Below are positions 35,702-47,350 of a stretch of DNA of 64,000 nucleotides, piece by piece; position 1 is the first letter of the stretch; every line of letters starts with the position of its first letter. The notes beneath the pieces are model-generated. The model worked only from the letters and a program-made list of their open reading frames with translations, had not been told where the DNA came from and ran no database searches. The DNA is taken from assembly GCF_003385555.1 (NCBI RefSeq), contig NZ_QOHR01000004.1, positions 62,001-126,000 of the forward strand, in the 5' to 3' direction. The translations under genes and the position numbers were made by a program. The DNA is from Rhodosalinus sediminis (GTDB lineage: Bacteria > Pseudomonadota > Alphaproteobacteria > Rhodobacterales > Rhodobacteraceae).

Positions 35702-36659
35702 CGGCGGTCTCCAGCCGCGCGATCTCCGCGCCGTCGCGGGTGAGGGTGACCGTCCCGCGGTAGCGGCCCGCGGGCCAGCCGGCGGCGGGGCGGCGCGTGC
35801 CGGCGGCGCGGAAGAGTTGCGCGCGGGCGCGCTCGATCCGGGCGGTGTGATCGATCACCTCGCCCTGCGGGCCCTCGATGCGCAGCGCGACGACGTCGCC
35901 GGCCCGCGCGCCGAAGGCGAAACCGTAGAGCACGAGCGCCCCCGCGTCGCGCGGCAGCGCGTCCCGCGCGGCGGTCCCGGCCTTGACGGCGGCGTAATCG
36001 GGCACGTCCGGCGCGAAGCCCGCATCGAGCAGGCCGCCGGGCCGGTAGGGCGGCGGCGCGGCCCAGAGCGCGTCTTCCGCCGCCGCGCCGCAGCGCGTGT
36101 CGCCGGAGGGGGCGAAGGGATCGACGGGCGCGCCGTCGCGGCGCACGATGAACTCCACATGCGGGAACTCCGTGCGGCCGCTGAGCCCGACCGCCCCGAG
36201 GCGGTCGCCGCGGGCCACGCGGTCGCCGGGGGCGACGGCGATGGAGCCGCGGGCGAGGTGGCAGTACTGCGTTTCCCAGCCGTCGCCGTGGCGGAGGGCC
36301 ACGCCGTTGCCGCAGCCGCGCCCCTCGAGCGCGGCGGCGTCGGTCTCGGACGCGAGGCGGTCGGGCATCCCGTCGCGCACGGCGCGCACGGTGCCCGGCG
36401 CGGCGGCGGTGACCGGGACGCGGGCGGCGAGATCGGCGCGCGTGGGCAGGGCGAAATCGGTGCCGGTGTGGCCGTCGTAGGAGAGCGGGCCGCAGGCGTA
36501 ATCCTCGGCGGCGGGGCCGGGATCGTGATCGACGTATTGCTGGATGTAACAGCCCATCCCCTCCGGACAGTCGAGGGGGAGGGAGACCTGCGGCGCCCCC
36601 GCGGCCGGCAGGGCCGCGGGGGCGAGACAGAGGGCGAGCGCGAGCGCCCGCCGGCGCAT
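35688..36659 (-). CDS. M23 family metallopeptidase-like protein, secreted
   Basis: A 323-residue exported protein (signal peptide about 1-20, then [13 protein letters not shown]) with a LytM-type peptidase domain (about 60-185) and a C-terminal beta-rich domain (about 235-323). Zn ligands His64 and Asp68 (GHTGTDF) and active-site His134 (YCHLARG) are present, but the HxH motif reads HVE (167-169), with Glu169 where the third Zn ligand His is expected. It may bind zinc by Glu or be inactive. Its start overlaps the clpA stop by 1 nt, so it is read through from clpA. Confidence 0.82.
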   Translation of the reverse strand: MRRRALALALCLAPAALPAAGAPQVSLPLDCPEGMGCYIQQYVDHDPGPAAEDYACGPLSYDGHTGTDFALPTRADLAARVPVTAAAPGTVRAVRDGMPDRLASETDAAALEGRGCGNGVALRHGDGWETQYCHLARGSIAVAPGDRVARGDRLGAVGLSGRTEFPHVEFIVRRDGAPVDPFAPSGDTRCGAAAEDALWAAPPPYRPGGLLDAGFAPDVPDYAAVKAGTAARDALPRDAGALVLYGFAFGARAGDVVALRIEGPQGEVIDHTARIERARAQLFRAAGTRRPAAGWPAGRYRGTVTLTRDGAEIARLETAVTLR

Positions 36660-38986
36660 CAGTCGGCCGTCAGGAGCGGCGGCTTCTTCGACGAGAGGCG
36701 CGGCTTCGGCGTGCTCTCGATCTGCAGGTCAAGCTCGCCGTCCTTCACGGCGACGCGGACCACCCCGCCCTTGGCGAGCTTGCCGAAGAGCAGCTCCTCG
36801 GCGAGCGGCTTCTTGATGTTCTCCTGGATCACGCGGCCGAGCGGGCGGGCGCCCATCTTGTCGTCGTAGCCCCGTTCGGCGAGCCACTCGGCGGCCGATT
36901 CGGTGAGCTCGATGGTGACGTTGCGATCCATGAGCTGCGCCTCGAGCTGGAGCACGAACTTCTCGACCACCTGCAGGATGACCTCCTTCGGCAGGGCGCC
37001 AAAGCTGATCACCGCGTCGAGGCGGTTGCGGAACTCCGGCGTGAAGGTCCGCTCGATCGCGGCCTGATCCTCGCCCTCGCGGCGGTCGCGGCCGAAGCCG
37101 ACGGCGGCCTGCGCCTGTTCGATGGCGCCGGCGTTGGAGGTCATGATCAGGATCACGTTGCGGAAGTCCACCTGACGGCCGTTGTGATCGGTGAGCGTGC
37201 CGTGGTCCATCACCTGCAGGAGGACGTTGAAGACGTCCGGGTGCGCCTTCTCGATCTCGTCGAGCAGGAGCACGCAGTGCGGGTGCTGGTCCACGCCGTC
37301 GGTCAGGAGCCCGCCCTGATCGAAGCCGACGTAGCCCGGCGGCGCGCCGATCAGGCGCGAGACGGCGTGCTTCTCCATGTACTCCGACATGTCGAAGCGC
37401 AGGAGCTCCACCCCGAGGGTGTCGGCGAGCTGCTTGGCCACCTCGGTCTTGCCGACGCCGGTGGGGCCGGCGAAGAGGTAGTTGCCGATCGGCTTGTCGG
37501 GCTCGCGCAGCCCCGCGCGGGCGAGCTTGATCGAGCTCGAGAGCGCCTCGATCGCGGTGTCCTGCCCGAAGACCACGCGCTTGAGCGTGCCCTCGAGATC
37601 CTTGAGCACCTCGGCGTCGTCCTTGGAGACGTTCTTGGGCGGGATGCGCGCGATCTTGGCGACGACGCCCTCGATCTCCTTCTGGCCGATGGTCTTGCGC
37701 CGCTTCGATTCGGCCACGAGGTGCTGCGCCGCGCCGGCCTCGTCGATGACGTCGATCGCCTTGTCGGGAAGCTTCCGGTCGGTGATGTAGCGCGCGCTGA
37801 GCTCCACCGCCGTCTTGATCGCGTCGGTGGTGTATTTCACCGCGTGGTGCTTCTCGAAGTAGGGCTTGAGGCCCTTCAGGATCTTCACCGCGTCGTCGAC
37901 GGTCGGCTCGGTCACGTCGATCTTCTGGAAGCGGCGGCTGAGCGCGCGGTCCTTCTCGAAGTGCTGGCGGAACTCTTTGTAGGTGGTGGAGCCCATGGTG
38001 CGCAGCTTGCCGCCCTGCAGCGCGGGCTTCAGCAGGTTGGAGGCGTCCATCGCGCCGCCCGAGGTGGCGCCGGCGCCGATCACGGTGTGGATCTCGTCGA
38101 TGAAGAGGACGCCGTCCTGATGCTCCTCGAGCTCCTGGACGACGGCCTTCAGCCGCTCCTCGAAGTCGCCGCGGTAGCGCGTGCCGGCGAGCAGGGCGCC
38201 CATGTCGAGCGCGTAGATCGTCGTGCCCTTGAGCACCTCGGGCGTCTCGCCCTTGACGATCTTGCGCGCGAGCCCCTCGGCGATGGCGGTCTTGCCGACG
38301 CCGGGATCGCCCACGAGCAGCGGGTTGTTCTTGCGCCGGCGGCAGAGCACCTGGATGCAGCGCTCGACCTCGGTGTCGCGGCCGATCAGCGGGTCCACGT
38401 CGCCCTCGCGCGCCTTGGCGTTGAGGTCGACGCAGTACTTGCCGAGGGCCGATTCCTTCTGATCGGCGGGCTCGGAGGCGGCCTGCGCCTCCTCCTCCTG
38501 CTGTTCGCTGGCGCCGGTGACCGGGCGGCTCTCGCCGTAGGCCGGGTTCTTGGCGACGCCGTGCGCGATGAAGTTCACCGCGTCGTAGCGCGTCATGTCC
38601 TGTTCCTGCAGGAAAAAGGCGGCGTTCGACTCGCGCTCGGCGAAGATGGCGACGAGGACGTTGGCGCCCGTCACCTCCGTCCGGCCGGAGCTCTGGACGT
38701 GGATCGCGGCGCGCTGGATTACCCGCTGGAAGGCGGTGGTCGGCACGGCCTCCGATCCCTCGACGTCGGTGACGAGGTTCGCGAGCTCCTCGTCGATGAA
38801 GTCCACGAGGGTTCCGCGCAGCTCCTCGGTGTCGACGTTGCAGGCCTTGAGCACCTTGGAGGCCTCGGGCTCGTCGACGAGCGCGAGCAGCAGATGCTCG
38901 AGCGTGGCAAATTCATGCGACCGCGAGTTCGCCAGCGCCAGCGCGGAGTGAATGGCCTGTTCCAGCGTTGTCGAGAAAGACGGCAC
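36659..38986 (-). CDS. clpA: ATP-dependent Clp protease ATP-binding subunit ClpA
   Basis: A 775-residue Hsp100 unfoldase that feeds proteins to ClpP. Clp-N repeats span about 1-140; the first AAA+ has Walker A GDPGVGKT (227-234) and the second GPTGVGKT (about 505-512); a D2-small domain ends the protein. The C-terminal AAA+ has the VGFGRD loop in the region where ClpP docking (IGF/IGL) is expected. The N-terminus MPSFSTTLEQAIHSALALANSR is typical of alphaproteobacterial ClpA. No clpS is adjacent upstream, where it is often found. Confidence 0.95.
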   Translation of the reverse strand: MPSFSTTLEQAIHSALALANSRSHEFATLEHLLLALVDEPEASKVLKACNVDTEELRGTLVDFIDEELANLVTDVEGSEAVPTTAFQRVIQRAAIHVQSSGRTEVTGANVLVAIFAERESNAAFFLQEQDMTRYDAVNFIAHGVAKNPAYGESRPVTGASEQQEEEAQAASEPADQKESALGKYCVDLNAKAREGDVDPLIGRDTEVERCIQVLCRRRKNNPLLVGDPGVGKTAIAEGLARKIVKGETPEVLKGTTIYALDMGALLAGTRYRGDFEERLKAVVQELEEHQDGVLFIDEIHTVIGAGATSGGAMDASNLLKPALQGGKLRTMGSTTYKEFRQHFEKDRALSRRFQKIDVTEPTVDDAVKILKGLKPYFEKHHAVKYTTDAIKTAVELSARYITDRKLPDKAIDVIDEAGAAQHLVAESKRRKTIGQKEIEGVVAKIARIPPKNVSKDDAEVLKDLEGTLKRVVFGQDTAIEALSSSIKLARAGLREPDKPIGNYLFAGPTGVGKTEVAKQLADTLGVELLRFDMSEYMEKHAVSRLIGAPPGYVGFDQGGLLTDGVDQHPHCVLLLDEIEKAHPDVFNVLLQVMDHGTLTDHNGRQVDFRNVILIMTSNAGAIEQAQAAVGFGRDRREGEDQAAIERTFTPEFRNRLDAVISFGALPKEVILQVVEKFVLQLEAQLMDRNVTIELTESAAEWLAERGYDDKMGARPLGRVIQENIKKPLAEELLFGKLAKGGVVRVAVKDGELDLQIESTPKPRLSSKKPPLLTAD

Positions 38987-39050
38987 GGGTGTGCTCCTCT
39001 GGTCTGGGTCGGGCGGGGCGGCGCCCCGTCGACCATGGGCTCATAGTGTT

Positions 39051-39087
39051 AAAGTTTGGTCGAAGACGGGCGGTCTTCAAGAACTTT
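39051..39087 (-). promoter_or_regulatory. nested inverted repeat in the clpA upstream region
   Basis: The gap between gloB and clpA is an AT-rich island. It holds an outer pair AAAGTT (39051-39056) / AACTTT (39082-39087) and an inner pair GAAGAC (39062-39067) / GTCTTC (39073-39078). It could be the gloB transcript end, a leader hairpin, or an operator for clpA. On the minus strand CTTGAAG at its edge resembles a heat-shock -35, but the spacing to a -10 is poor. Confidence 0.45.
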
Positions 39088-39143
39088 CTTCTGTCCGAGT
39101 GTCACATCGGGGCGATCGGGGGGCGCGTCCGCCGCGTGGGGGC

Positions 39144-39911
39144 TCAGAAATCGTCCTTGCGCCGGCGCACCGCCGCGAAGACGTCGCGGGCCGGCGCGTC
39201 GGGCAGGCCGACGGTATCCCGGATCTCGGCGCTTTCGGGGCGCAGGAAGGGGTTCGTCTCCAGCTCGAGCGCGAGTTGCGAGGGCACGGTGGGCCGGCCG
39301 TCGGCGCGGGCCGCTTCGCTCGCGTCGATACGAGAGATAAGGCGGGCGTTGCCCGGTTCAACGGAGCGCGCGAAGTTTCCGTTGGCCAGCGTGTACTCGT
39401 GGCCGGAGTAGATCATCGTCTCCGGGGGCAGGGCGGCGAGCTTCGAGAGGCTGTCCCACATCTGCGCCATGGTGCCTTCGAAGACCCGCCCGCAGCCGAA
39501 GGCCATGAGGCTGTCGGCGGTGAAGGCCGCGCGGCTCGCGGGGAAATGAAACGCGATGTGGCCGACGGTGTGGCCCGGCACCTCGATCACCGTCCCGCGC
39601 TCGGCGCCGATCTCGACGGTGTCACCCTCGCGCACCGCCACGTCGAGCGGCGGCAGGCGGTGCGCGTCGGCGGCGGCGCCCACGACGCGGGGCGAGACGC
39701 GCTCGGAGAGCGCGCCGAGCCCCTGGACGTGATCGGCGTGGTGATGCGTCAGCAGCACCATGTCGGCGCGCCAGCCCCGCGTCTCGAGCGCGGCGAGGAT
39801 CGGCGCCGCCTCCGGCACGTCCACGACCGCGGTGGTGCCGGTCTCCGGATCGTGCGCGAGAAAGGCGTAGTTGTCCGACAGGCAGGGCACCGTGACGATC
39901 TCGAGGGGCAT
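39144..39911 (-). CDS. gloB: hydroxyacylglutathione hydrolase (glyoxalase II)
   Basis: A 255-residue metallo-beta-lactamase-fold enzyme that hydrolyses S-lactoylglutathione to lactate and glutathione in methylglyoxal detoxification. The binuclear metal motif THHHADH (55-61), [11 protein letters not shown] and [18 protein letters not shown] are present; [15 protein letters not shown] is the GloB signature. The ATG at 39911 has GGAGG upstream and gives [17 protein letters not shown]; the longer frame from 39974 is rejected. Divergent from the methyltransferase gene, a frequent pairing in related genomes. Confidence 0.95.
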   Translation of the reverse strand: MPLEIVTVPCLSDNYAFLAHDPETGTTAVVDVPEAAPILAALETRGWRADMVLLTHHHADHVQGLGALSERVSPRVVGAAADAHRLPPLDVAVREGDTVEIGAERGTVIEVPGHTVGHIAFHFPASRAAFTADSLMAFGCGRVFEGTMAQMWDSLSKLAALPPETMIYSGHEYTLANGNFARSVEPGNARLISRIDASEAARADGRPTVPSQLALELETNPFLRPESAEIRDTVGLPDAPARDVFAAVRRRKDDF

Positions 39912-39973
39912 GGCGTTTCGGTCCTCCGTTGCTATGCTCGCCGCAGCTTGGCCGATCCGCCCGGGGGGCCGCA

Positions 39974-40705
39974 ATGCATCTGGACGTGCAGGACCTCAGA
40001 GAGTTCTACTATCGGCGCGCGCTCGGCCGGGCGGCGCAGGCCGCCGTGCGCGGCCGGCTCACCGCCCTCTGGCCGGAGGCGAAGGGGCGGACCGTGGCGG
40101 GCTTCGGCTTCGCCGTGCCGCTGCTGCGCCCCTATCTCGGGGAGGCGCGGCGCGTCGTGGCGCTGATGCCGGGGCCGCAGGGGGTGATGTCCTGGCCGGC
40201 GGGGATGCCCAACGTCTCGGTCCTCTGCGAGGAGACGCTCTGGCCGCTCGAGACGGGGCACGTCGACCGTCTGATCGTGATGCACGGGCTCGAGACCTCG
40301 GAGCGGCCCGCGGCGCTTCTGGAGGAGGCGCGGCGCGTTCTGGGGCCCGGTGGGCGGGCGATGTTCATCGTGCCCAACCGCGCGGGCCTCTGGTCGCGGT
40401 CGGACGCGACGCCCTTCGGCTACGGCCGGCCCTATTCGCTCGGCCAGCTCGAGGCGCTGCTCACGGCGCATGACTTCGTGCCCGAGCGCCACGCCGCGGC
40501 GCTCTTCCAGCCGCCGACGGCGCGGCGCTTCTGGATGAAGTCCGGCCCGATGTGGGAGCGGCTGGGTCGCCGGATGCACACGGTGCTCGCCGGCGGCGTG
40601 CTCCTCGTGGAGGCCGCCACCCGCGCCCCGGCACGTCCGGGCGGCTTGCGCGAGCGCGCGCCGCAACGGGCGGGGGCCCTCGCGCCGGAGGCGCGGCCTG
40701 CTTGA
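39974..40705 (+). CDS. SAM-dependent methyltransferase-like protein
   Basis: A 243-residue protein resembling type 11 methyltransferases: [15 protein letters not shown] takes the place of motif I but lacks the usual acidic-x-Gly-x-Gly pattern; [29 protein letters not shown] (in segments) matches the post-motif region. The substrate is unknown and the degenerate motif I weakens the enzyme call. Divergent from gloB. The last residues (APEARPA) and the stop are encoded by the first unit of a 26-bp tandem array, so the C-terminus may vary between strains. Confidence 0.72.
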   Translation: MHLDVQDLREFYYRRALGRAAQAAVRGRLTALWPEAKGRTVAGFGFAVPLLRPYLGEARRVVALMPGPQGVMSWPAGMPNVSVLCEETLWPLETGHVDRLIVMHGLETSERPAALLEEARRVLGPGGRAMFIVPNRAGLWSRSDATPFGYGRPYSLGQLEALLTAHDFVPERHAAALFQPPTARRFWMKSGPMWERLGRRMHTVLAGGVLLVEAATRAPARPGGLRERAPQRAGALAPEARPA

Positions 40706-40783
40706 GCGCGCCGGAGGCGCGGCCTGCTTGAGCGCGCCGGAGGCGCGGCCTGCTTGACGTGGCCGGAGACGCGGCCTGCTTGA
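40680..40783 (+). repeat. 26-bp tandem array, four units
   Basis: Units at 40680-40705, 40706-40731, 40732-40757 and 40758-40783. Each ends GGCCTGCTTGA and holds a small palindrome (GCGCC-GGA-GGCGC). Units 2 and 3 are identical, unit 1 differs at its first base, and unit 4 carries several changes. The first unit encodes the methyltransferase C-terminus and stop. No further features were recognised from 40784 to 40990. Confidence 0.92.
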
Positions 40784-40992
40784 CGTTGCCGAGGGCGTGC
40801 GCCGCGTGAAGGTCCCCCGAAAGCCCCCCCGCCCGACGCTGCGGGACGTGTGGCCGGCCTGACGGCGCGGCGGTCTCGCTTGCACGGCCTCGTGGCCGGC
40901 GCGACGGGCGCTTTTCCCTCGCGGGATGCCGCAGGGGCAGGCGTGGCGCGCGGGCCGCACGCCGCGGTGCCGAAAGCGGCGGGTCTGGGGAG

Positions 40993-41020
40993 TTGCCCGG
41001 CGTGAAAGCCTCTGCTACAC
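40993..41020 (+). promoter_or_regulatory. candidate promoter of the atpHAGDC operon
   Basis: TTGCCC at 40993-40998, a 16-bp spacer, and CTACAC at 41015-41020 with TG upstream (extended -10). It lies about 100 nt before the atpH start in the 415-bp gap that follows the methyltransferase gene. Judged by eye only. Confidence 0.4.
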
Positions 41021-41120
41021 GCACCTCGATTTTGCGGCTCGGCGCCCGGCCGGGCGCCACAACGCCCCCGGGCGGCACCTCCCGTGTCGCGTGCCGGGGC
41101 ATCAGAGCGGAAGGGTGGAC

Positions 41121-41681
41121 GTGTCCGAATCTGCTTCGATTTCCTCCGGCATCGCCGCGCGCTATGCCACCGCCATCTTCGAGCTCGCGCGCGAGAGCGA
41201 CGCGCTCGACGCGCTCGAGCGCGGGGTGGACGATCTTGGCGCCGCGCTCGAGGCGAGCGCCGATCTGCGTGACCTGATCGCCTCGCCGGTCTACACGCGC
41301 GACGACCAGAAAGCCGCGATCCTCGCCGTCGCCGAGAAGATGGGTCTGCCCGCCGCGCTGCGCAACGCGCTCGGCCTGATGGCGGAGAAGCGGCGGCTCT
41401 TCGTGCTGCCGTCGCTCGTCGCGCAGCTGCGCGAGCGCATCGCGCGCCACAAGGGCGAGGTCACCGCCGACGTCACCTCGGCGCAGCCGCTGAGCGACGC
41501 GCAGACGAAGAAGCTGGCCGAGACGCTGCGCGCGCGCATCGGCCAGGACGTGAAGATCAATGCCGCCGTCGATGAAAGCCTCATCGGCGGCCTCGTCGTG
41601 AAGGTGGGCTCCGTGATGATCGACAGCTCGGTCCGCGCGCGCCTCGCCGCTCTCCAGAACGCAATGAAAGAGGTCGGATAG
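41121..41681 (+). CDS. atpH: ATP synthase F1 delta subunit
   Basis: A 186-residue stator subunit linking the F1 head to the peripheral stalk. [17 protein letters not shown] is the typical N-terminus, and [28 protein letters not shown] (in parts) the conserved C-terminal signature. Start is GTG at 41121 with GGAAGGG just upstream; a GTG at 41115 is also in frame. First gene of atpHAGDC. The F0 genes are absent, as expected in alphaproteobacteria with split ATP synthase operons. The next start abuts its stop. Confidence 0.95.
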   Translation: MSESASISSGIAARYATAIFELARESDALDALERGVDDLGAALEASADLRDLIASPVYTRDDQKAAILAVAEKMGLPAALRNALGLMAEKRRLFVLPSLVAQLRERIARHKGEVTADVTSAQPLSDAQTKKLAETLRARIGQDVKINAAVDESLIGGLVVKVGSVMIDSSVRARLAALQNAMKEVG

Positions 41682-43220
41682 ATGGGTATCCAAGCTGCCG
41701 AGATCTCGGCGATCCTGAAGGAACAGATCAAGTCCTTCGGCGAGGAAGCCGAGGTGGCCGAGGTCGGCCGCGTCCTCTCCGTGGGCGACGGCATCGCCCG
41801 CGTGCACGGCCTCGACAGCATCCAGGCCGGCGAGATGGTCGAGTTTCCGGGCGGCATCCGCGGCATGGCGCTCAACCTCGAGGCGGACAACGTCGGTGTC
41901 GTGATCTTCGGCTCCGACCGCGACATCGGCGAGGGCGACGTCGTCAAGCGCACCAACGCGATCGTGGACGTGCCCGTGGGAGACGCCCTGCTCGGCCGTG
42001 TGGTGGACGCGCTCGGCCAGCCGATCGACGGCAAAGGCGAGATCGAGGGCGCCGAGCGCCGTGTCGCCGACGTCAAGGCGCCCGGCATCATCCCGCGCAA
42101 GTCGGTGCACGAGCCGATGGCGACCGGCCTCAAGGCGATCGACGCCATGATCCCGATCGGCCGCGGCCAGCGCGAGCTCATCATCGGCGACCGCCAGACC
42201 GGCAAGACCGCCGTGGCGCTCGACGCGATGCTCAACCAGAAGAGCTACAACGACGCCGCCGGCGACGACGAGTCGAAGAAGCTCTACTGCGTCTACGTCG
42301 CCGTCGGGCAGAAGCGCTCGACCGTCGCGCAGCTCGTCAAGAAGCTCGAGGAGAGCGGCGCGATGGAATACTCCATCGTGGTCGCGGCGACGGCCTCCGA
42401 ATCGGCGCCGATGCAGTATCTCGCGCCCTACGCCGCCTGCGCCATGGCCGAATACTTCCGCGACAACGGCCGCCACGCGCTCATCACCTTCGACGATCTC
42501 TCCAAGCAGGCCGTGGCCTACCGCCAGATGTCGCTCCTGCTGCGCCGCCCGCCGGGCCGCGAGGCCTTCCCGGGCGACGTGTTCTACCTGCACTCGCGCC
42601 TTCTGGAGCGTGCGGCGAAGCTGAACGAGGACAACGGCGCCGGCTCGCTCACCGCGCTGCCCATCATCGAGACGCAGGCCGGCGACATCTCGGCTTTCAT
42701 CCCGACGAACGTGATCTCGATTACCGACGGGCAGATCTTCCTCGAGACGGACCTCTTCTATCAGGGCGTGCGCCCGGCCGTGAACACCGGCCTCTCGGTG
42801 AGCCGGGTGGGCTCCTCGGCGCAGACGGCGGCGATGAAATCGGTCGCCGGCTCGCTGAAGCTCGAGCTCGCGCAGTACCGCGAGATGGCCGCCTTCGCGC
42901 AGTTCGGCTCGGACCTCGACGCGGCGACGCAGAAGCTGCTGAACCGCGGCGCGCGCCTGACCGAGCTCCTGAAGCAGCCGCAGTATTCGCCGCTCACCAA
43001 CGCCGAGATCGTCGCGGTGATCTTCGCGGGCACGAACGGCTATCTCGACGACCTCAAGGTGGACGACGTGAGCCGCTTCGAGGAGGGGCTGCTCAAGCAC
43101 CTGCGCGGCAAGCGCAAGGACATTCTCGACTGGATCGCCGACGAGGACCCCAAGATCAAGGGCGAGGCCGCCGACAAGCTGAAGGCCGCGATCGACGAAT
43201 ACGCGAAAGACTTCAGCTGA
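41682..43220 (+). CDS. atpA: ATP synthase F1 alpha subunit
   Basis: A 512-residue non-catalytic nucleotide-binding subunit. Walker A GDRQTGKT (about 169-176), the alpha-subunit signature [17 protein letters not shown], and the catalytic-site Arg of VSRVGS are present. The N-terminal stretch [15 protein letters not shown] matches the delta-binding helix. ATG immediately follows the atpH stop. Sequence conservation is very high, so the call is certain. Confidence 0.99.
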   Translation: MGIQAAEISAILKEQIKSFGEEAEVAEVGRVLSVGDGIARVHGLDSIQAGEMVEFPGGIRGMALNLEADNVGVVIFGSDRDIGEGDVVKRTNAIVDVPVGDALLGRVVDALGQPIDGKGEIEGAERRVADVKAPGIIPRKSVHEPMATGLKAIDAMIPIGRGQRELIIGDRQTGKTAVALDAMLNQKSYNDAAGDDESKKLYCVYVAVGQKRSTVAQLVKKLEESGAMEYSIVVAATASESAPMQYLAPYAACAMAEYFRDNGRHALITFDDLSKQAVAYRQMSLLLRRPPGREAFPGDVFYLHSRLLERAAKLNEDNGAGSLTALPIIETQAGDISAFIPTNVISITDGQIFLETDLFYQGVRPAVNTGLSVSRVGSSAQTAAMKSVAGSLKLELAQYREMAAFAQFGSDLDAATQKLLNRGARLTELLKQPQYSPLTNAEIVAVIFAGTNGYLDDLKVDDVSRFEEGLLKHLRGKRKDILDWIADEDPKIKGEAADKLKAAIDEYAKDFS

Positions 43221-43252
43221 CCTGATCCCCAGGGACAAAGGACCAAGGCCAC

Positions 43253-44128
43253 ATGCCGAGCCTCAAGGACCTCAAGAACCGGATCGAGTCGGTCAAGTCG
43301 ACCCGGAAGATCACCAAGGCCATGCAGATGGTCGCGGCGGCCAAGCTCCGCCGCGCCCAGGAAGCCGCCGAGATGTCGCGCCCCTACGCCGAGCGGTTCG
43401 CCGCCGTCATGGGCCAGCTCGCGGCGAGCGTGGGCGACAGCGACACGGCGCCGAAGCTGCTGACCGGCACGGGCCGCGATCAGACCCACCTGCTGGTGGT
43501 GATGACCGCGGAGCGCGGGCTCTGCGGCGGCTTCAACGCTAACATCGCGAAGCTCGCGCGCCAGAAGGCCGAGGCGCTGGTCGCGGAGGGCAAGACCGTC
43601 CGCATCCTGACCGTCGGCAAGAAGGGGCGTGACGCGCTCCGCCGCGACTGGAGCGAGCATTTCGTGGGCCACGTCGACCTCTCCGAGGTCAAGCGCGTGG
43701 GCTACGGCGACGCGCAGCGCATCGCCAAGGACGTGCTCGACCGCTTTGATGCGGAGGAGTTCGACGTCGCCACGATCTTCTTCTCGCGCTTCCAGAACGT
43801 CGTGACGCAGATCCCGACGGCGACGCAGATCATCCCGGCGCAGTTCGACGCGCCGGAGGACGACGGCGCGACGACGCTCTACGACTACGAACCGGGGGAG
43901 GAGGAGATCCTCGCGGAGCTGCTGCCCAAGGGCGTGGCGACGCAGATCTTCTCGGCCCTTCTGGAGAACGGCGCGTCCGAACAGGGCGCGCGGATGAGCG
44001 CGATGGACAACGCGACGCGCAACGCGGGCGAAATGATCGACAAGCTGACGATCGAGTACAACCGCTCGCGTCAGGCCGCGATCACCAACGAGCTCATCGA
44101 GATCATCTCGGGCGCCGAGGCGCTTTAA
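43253..44128 (+). CDS. atpG: ATP synthase F1 gamma subunit
   Basis: A 291-residue central rotor shaft. N-terminal [30 protein letters not shown] (in parts) and the C-terminal [36 protein letters not shown] (in parts) form the coiled coil; [16 protein letters not shown] is diagnostic. It lies 32 nt after atpA and 18 nt before atpD. Confidence 0.98.
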   Translation: MPSLKDLKNRIESVKSTRKITKAMQMVAAAKLRRAQEAAEMSRPYAERFAAVMGQLAASVGDSDTAPKLLTGTGRDQTHLLVVMTAERGLCGGFNANIAKLARQKAEALVAEGKTVRILTVGKKGRDALRRDWSEHFVGHVDLSEVKRVGYGDAQRIAKDVLDRFDAEEFDVATIFFSRFQNVVTQIPTATQIIPAQFDAPEDDGATTLYDYEPGEEEILAELLPKGVATQIFSALLENGASEQGARMSAMDNATRNAGEMIDKLTIEYNRSRQAAITNELIEIISGAEAL

Positions 44129-45571
<1,443 letters not shown>

Positions 45572-45626
45572 GCCCGATGACCCCGCGCCCCGGCCCGTGC
45601 CGGGGCGCTTCCCCTGAGGAGAGCCC

Positions 45627-46064
45627 ATGGCTGACACGATGCAGTTCGATCTCGTGAGCCCCGAGCGCCGGCTGGCCTCGATGGCGGTGACCGAGGTGGA
45701 TATCCCCGGCGTCGAGGGCGACATGACGGCGATGCCCGGCCACACGCCCACCATCACCACGCTCCGCCCCGGCCTCGTCCGGGCGCGCGGCGGCGAGGGA
45801 GAGGGCGACTACGTCGTCACTGGTGGCTTCGCCGAGATCGGCGCCGAGGGCATCACGGTACTCGCCGAGCGCGCGATCCCGCGCGGCGAGATGACCCAAG
45901 CCCATCTCGACGAGATGATCGCCGAGGCGAAGGCCGCGCGCGACCGCGCGAAGGAGGCCTACCCGAACGAGCCCGGCCCGGTGGACGACGCCGCCCGGCT
46001 GCTCGAGGACATGGTGGCCGTCGGCTCGCACATCGGGCTCGACCCGAAGCAGGCGAGCCTCTGA
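45627..46064 (+). CDS. atpC: ATP synthase F1 epsilon subunit
   Basis: A 145-residue subunit with the N-terminal beta-sandwich (about 1-85: [37 protein letters not shown]) and a C-terminal helical part ([23 protein letters not shown]) that can inhibit ATP hydrolysis. Last gene of the operon; a strong terminator follows 25 nt after the stop. Confidence 0.96.
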   Translation: MADTMQFDLVSPERRLASMAVTEVDIPGVEGDMTAMPGHTPTITTLRPGLVRARGGEGEGDYVVTGGFAEIGAEGITVLAERAIPRGEMTQAHLDEMIAEAKAARDRAKEAYPNEPGPVDDAARLLEDMVAVGSHIGLDPKQASL

Positions 46065-46088
46065 GCCCACCGTCCCCGCGACGCGACA

Positions 46089-46114
46089 AGGCCCCGCCGG
46101 TGCGGGGCCTTTTT
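46089..46114 (+). terminator. Rho-independent terminator of the atp operon
   Basis: Perfect 9-bp stem AGGCCCCGC (46089-46097) / GCGGGGCCT (46102-46110), loop CGGT, then TTTT. Ends the F1 operon. The remaining space up to 46232 is GC-rich without other recognised features. Confidence 0.93.
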
Positions 46115-46232
46115 CGTTGTCGAGGCGAGGGGGGTCGTCCCCTGCAATCCGGTAACGCCGATGCCGGACGTGCGGGCCGGCGCTCGCCGTTGCGCGCGCA
46201 GGGCCCCGTGCCGCGCAGCGCCGGCGCGGCGC

Positions 46233-46275
46233 CAAGCGGTTTCGAAACCGCTTGACCGCGCGGCGCCGCGCGGTC
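46233..46275. repeat. twin-palindrome element, copy 3
   Basis: First palindrome 46233-46254, arms CAAGCGGTTT/AAACCGCTTG around CG; second 46254-46275, half-site GACCGCGCGGC and its exact complement, sharing one base with the first. The second departs from the CCAAG form, but the twin layout is the same. It lies 14 bp beyond the stop of prs (minus strand) and convergent to atpC. Confidence 0.8.
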
Positions 46276-46289
46276 GCCCGGCAGGGCCG

Positions 46290-47306
46290 TCAGTCCTTGA
46301 ACTGGCCCTCGTAGAGCGGCTCCAGCATCTCGGTGTTGAAGAGCGAAGAGACCGAGGTGCCGTTCCAGATGTTCAGGATCGCCTGCGCGAAGACCGGCGC
46401 CGTGGGCACGATCCGGATGTTCGGCGCGCCCTGAACCGCCTCCGTCGGCGCGATCGTGTCGGTGATCACGAGGCTCTTCATCACCGAGTTGGTGATGCGC
46501 TCCACCGCCGGCCCCGAGAGCACGCCGTGGGTGATGTAGGCGTGCACCTCGCTGGCGCCGTTCTCCATCAGCACCTCCGCGGCCTTCACCAGCGTCCCGG
46601 CGGTGTCGCAGAGGTCGTCCACGATCAGGCAGCGCCGGTCCTGCACGTCGCCGATCACCGTCATGCCGGCGACCTCGCCCGCCTTCTCGCGGCGCTTGTC
46701 CACGATGGCGAGCTGCCCGCCGATCCGCGTGGCGAGTTCGCGCGCGCGCGCCACGCCGCCCACGTCGGGCGAGACGACCGTGACCTCGTCCAGATGCCCC
46801 TCGAAGCGCTCCTTGATGTCGAGCGCGAAGACCGGCGCGGCGTAGAGGTTGTCGACGGGGATGTCGAAGAAGCCCTGGATCTGCGCGGCGTGCAGGTCCA
46901 TCGTCAGCACCCGCTCGATCCCGGCGCCCACCATCATGTTGGCGACCAGCTTCGACGAGATCGGCGTGCGCGCCTTGGTGCGCCGGTCCTGACGGGCGTA
47001 GCCGAAATAGGGGATCACGGCGGTGATCCGCGCCGCCGACGACCGGCGCAGCGCGTCGGTCATGATCAGGAGCTCCATCAGGTTGTCGTTCGCCGGGTTC
47101 GAGGTCGGCTGCACGATGAACATGTCCTCGCCGCGGACGTTCTCGAACACTTCGACGAAGATCTCGCCGTCGTTGAAGCGCTCGACGCGCGCGTCGACCA
47201 GATCGACGTTCATGCCGCGGTGCATCGACATGCGGCGGGCCATGGCGCGGGCGAGGGGAAGGTTTGCGTTGCCCGCGATCAGCTTGGGCTCGACGAGGGT
47301 GGGCAT
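46290..47306 (-). CDS. prs: ribose-phosphate pyrophosphokinase
   Basis: A 338-residue enzyme that makes PRPP from ribose 5-phosphate and ATP for nucleotide, His and Trp synthesis. [36 protein letters not shown] (in parts), [12 protein letters not shown] and the PRPP loop [13 protein letters not shown] are all present. The ATG at 47306 follows GGAG and starts [12 protein letters not shown]; an upstream ATG at 47357 adds non-conserved residues. A twin-palindrome element follows the stop. Confidence 0.97.
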   Translation of the reverse strand: MPTLVEPKLIAGNANLPLARAMARRMSMHRGMNVDLVDARVERFNDGEIFVEVFENVRGEDMFIVQPTSNPANDNLMELLIMTDALRRSSAARITAVIPYFGYARQDRRTKARTPISSKLVANMMVGAGIERVLTMDLHAAQIQGFFDIPVDNLYAAPVFALDIKERFEGHLDEVTVVSPDVGGVARARELATRIGGQLAIVDKRREKAGEVAGMTVIGDVQDRRCLIVDDLCDTAGTLVKAAEVLMENGASEVHAYITHGVLSGPAVERITNSVMKSLVITDTIAPTEAVQGAPNIRIVPTAPVFAQAILNIWNGTSVSSLFNTEMLEPLYEGQFKD

Positions 47307-47350
47307 GTGGCGGAGGCTCCGTCCGAAGGAGGCGTAACAGATTCGTGACG

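Noticed and set aside
40680-40783. CRISPR array
   Set aside because: The units are contiguous with no spacers and are GC-rich tandem repeats, not a CRISPR.
40461-43238. 925-codon minus-strand frame over the methyltransferase end, atpH and atpA
   Set aside because: Antisense to highly conserved atpA; product is low complexity and covers the tandem array.
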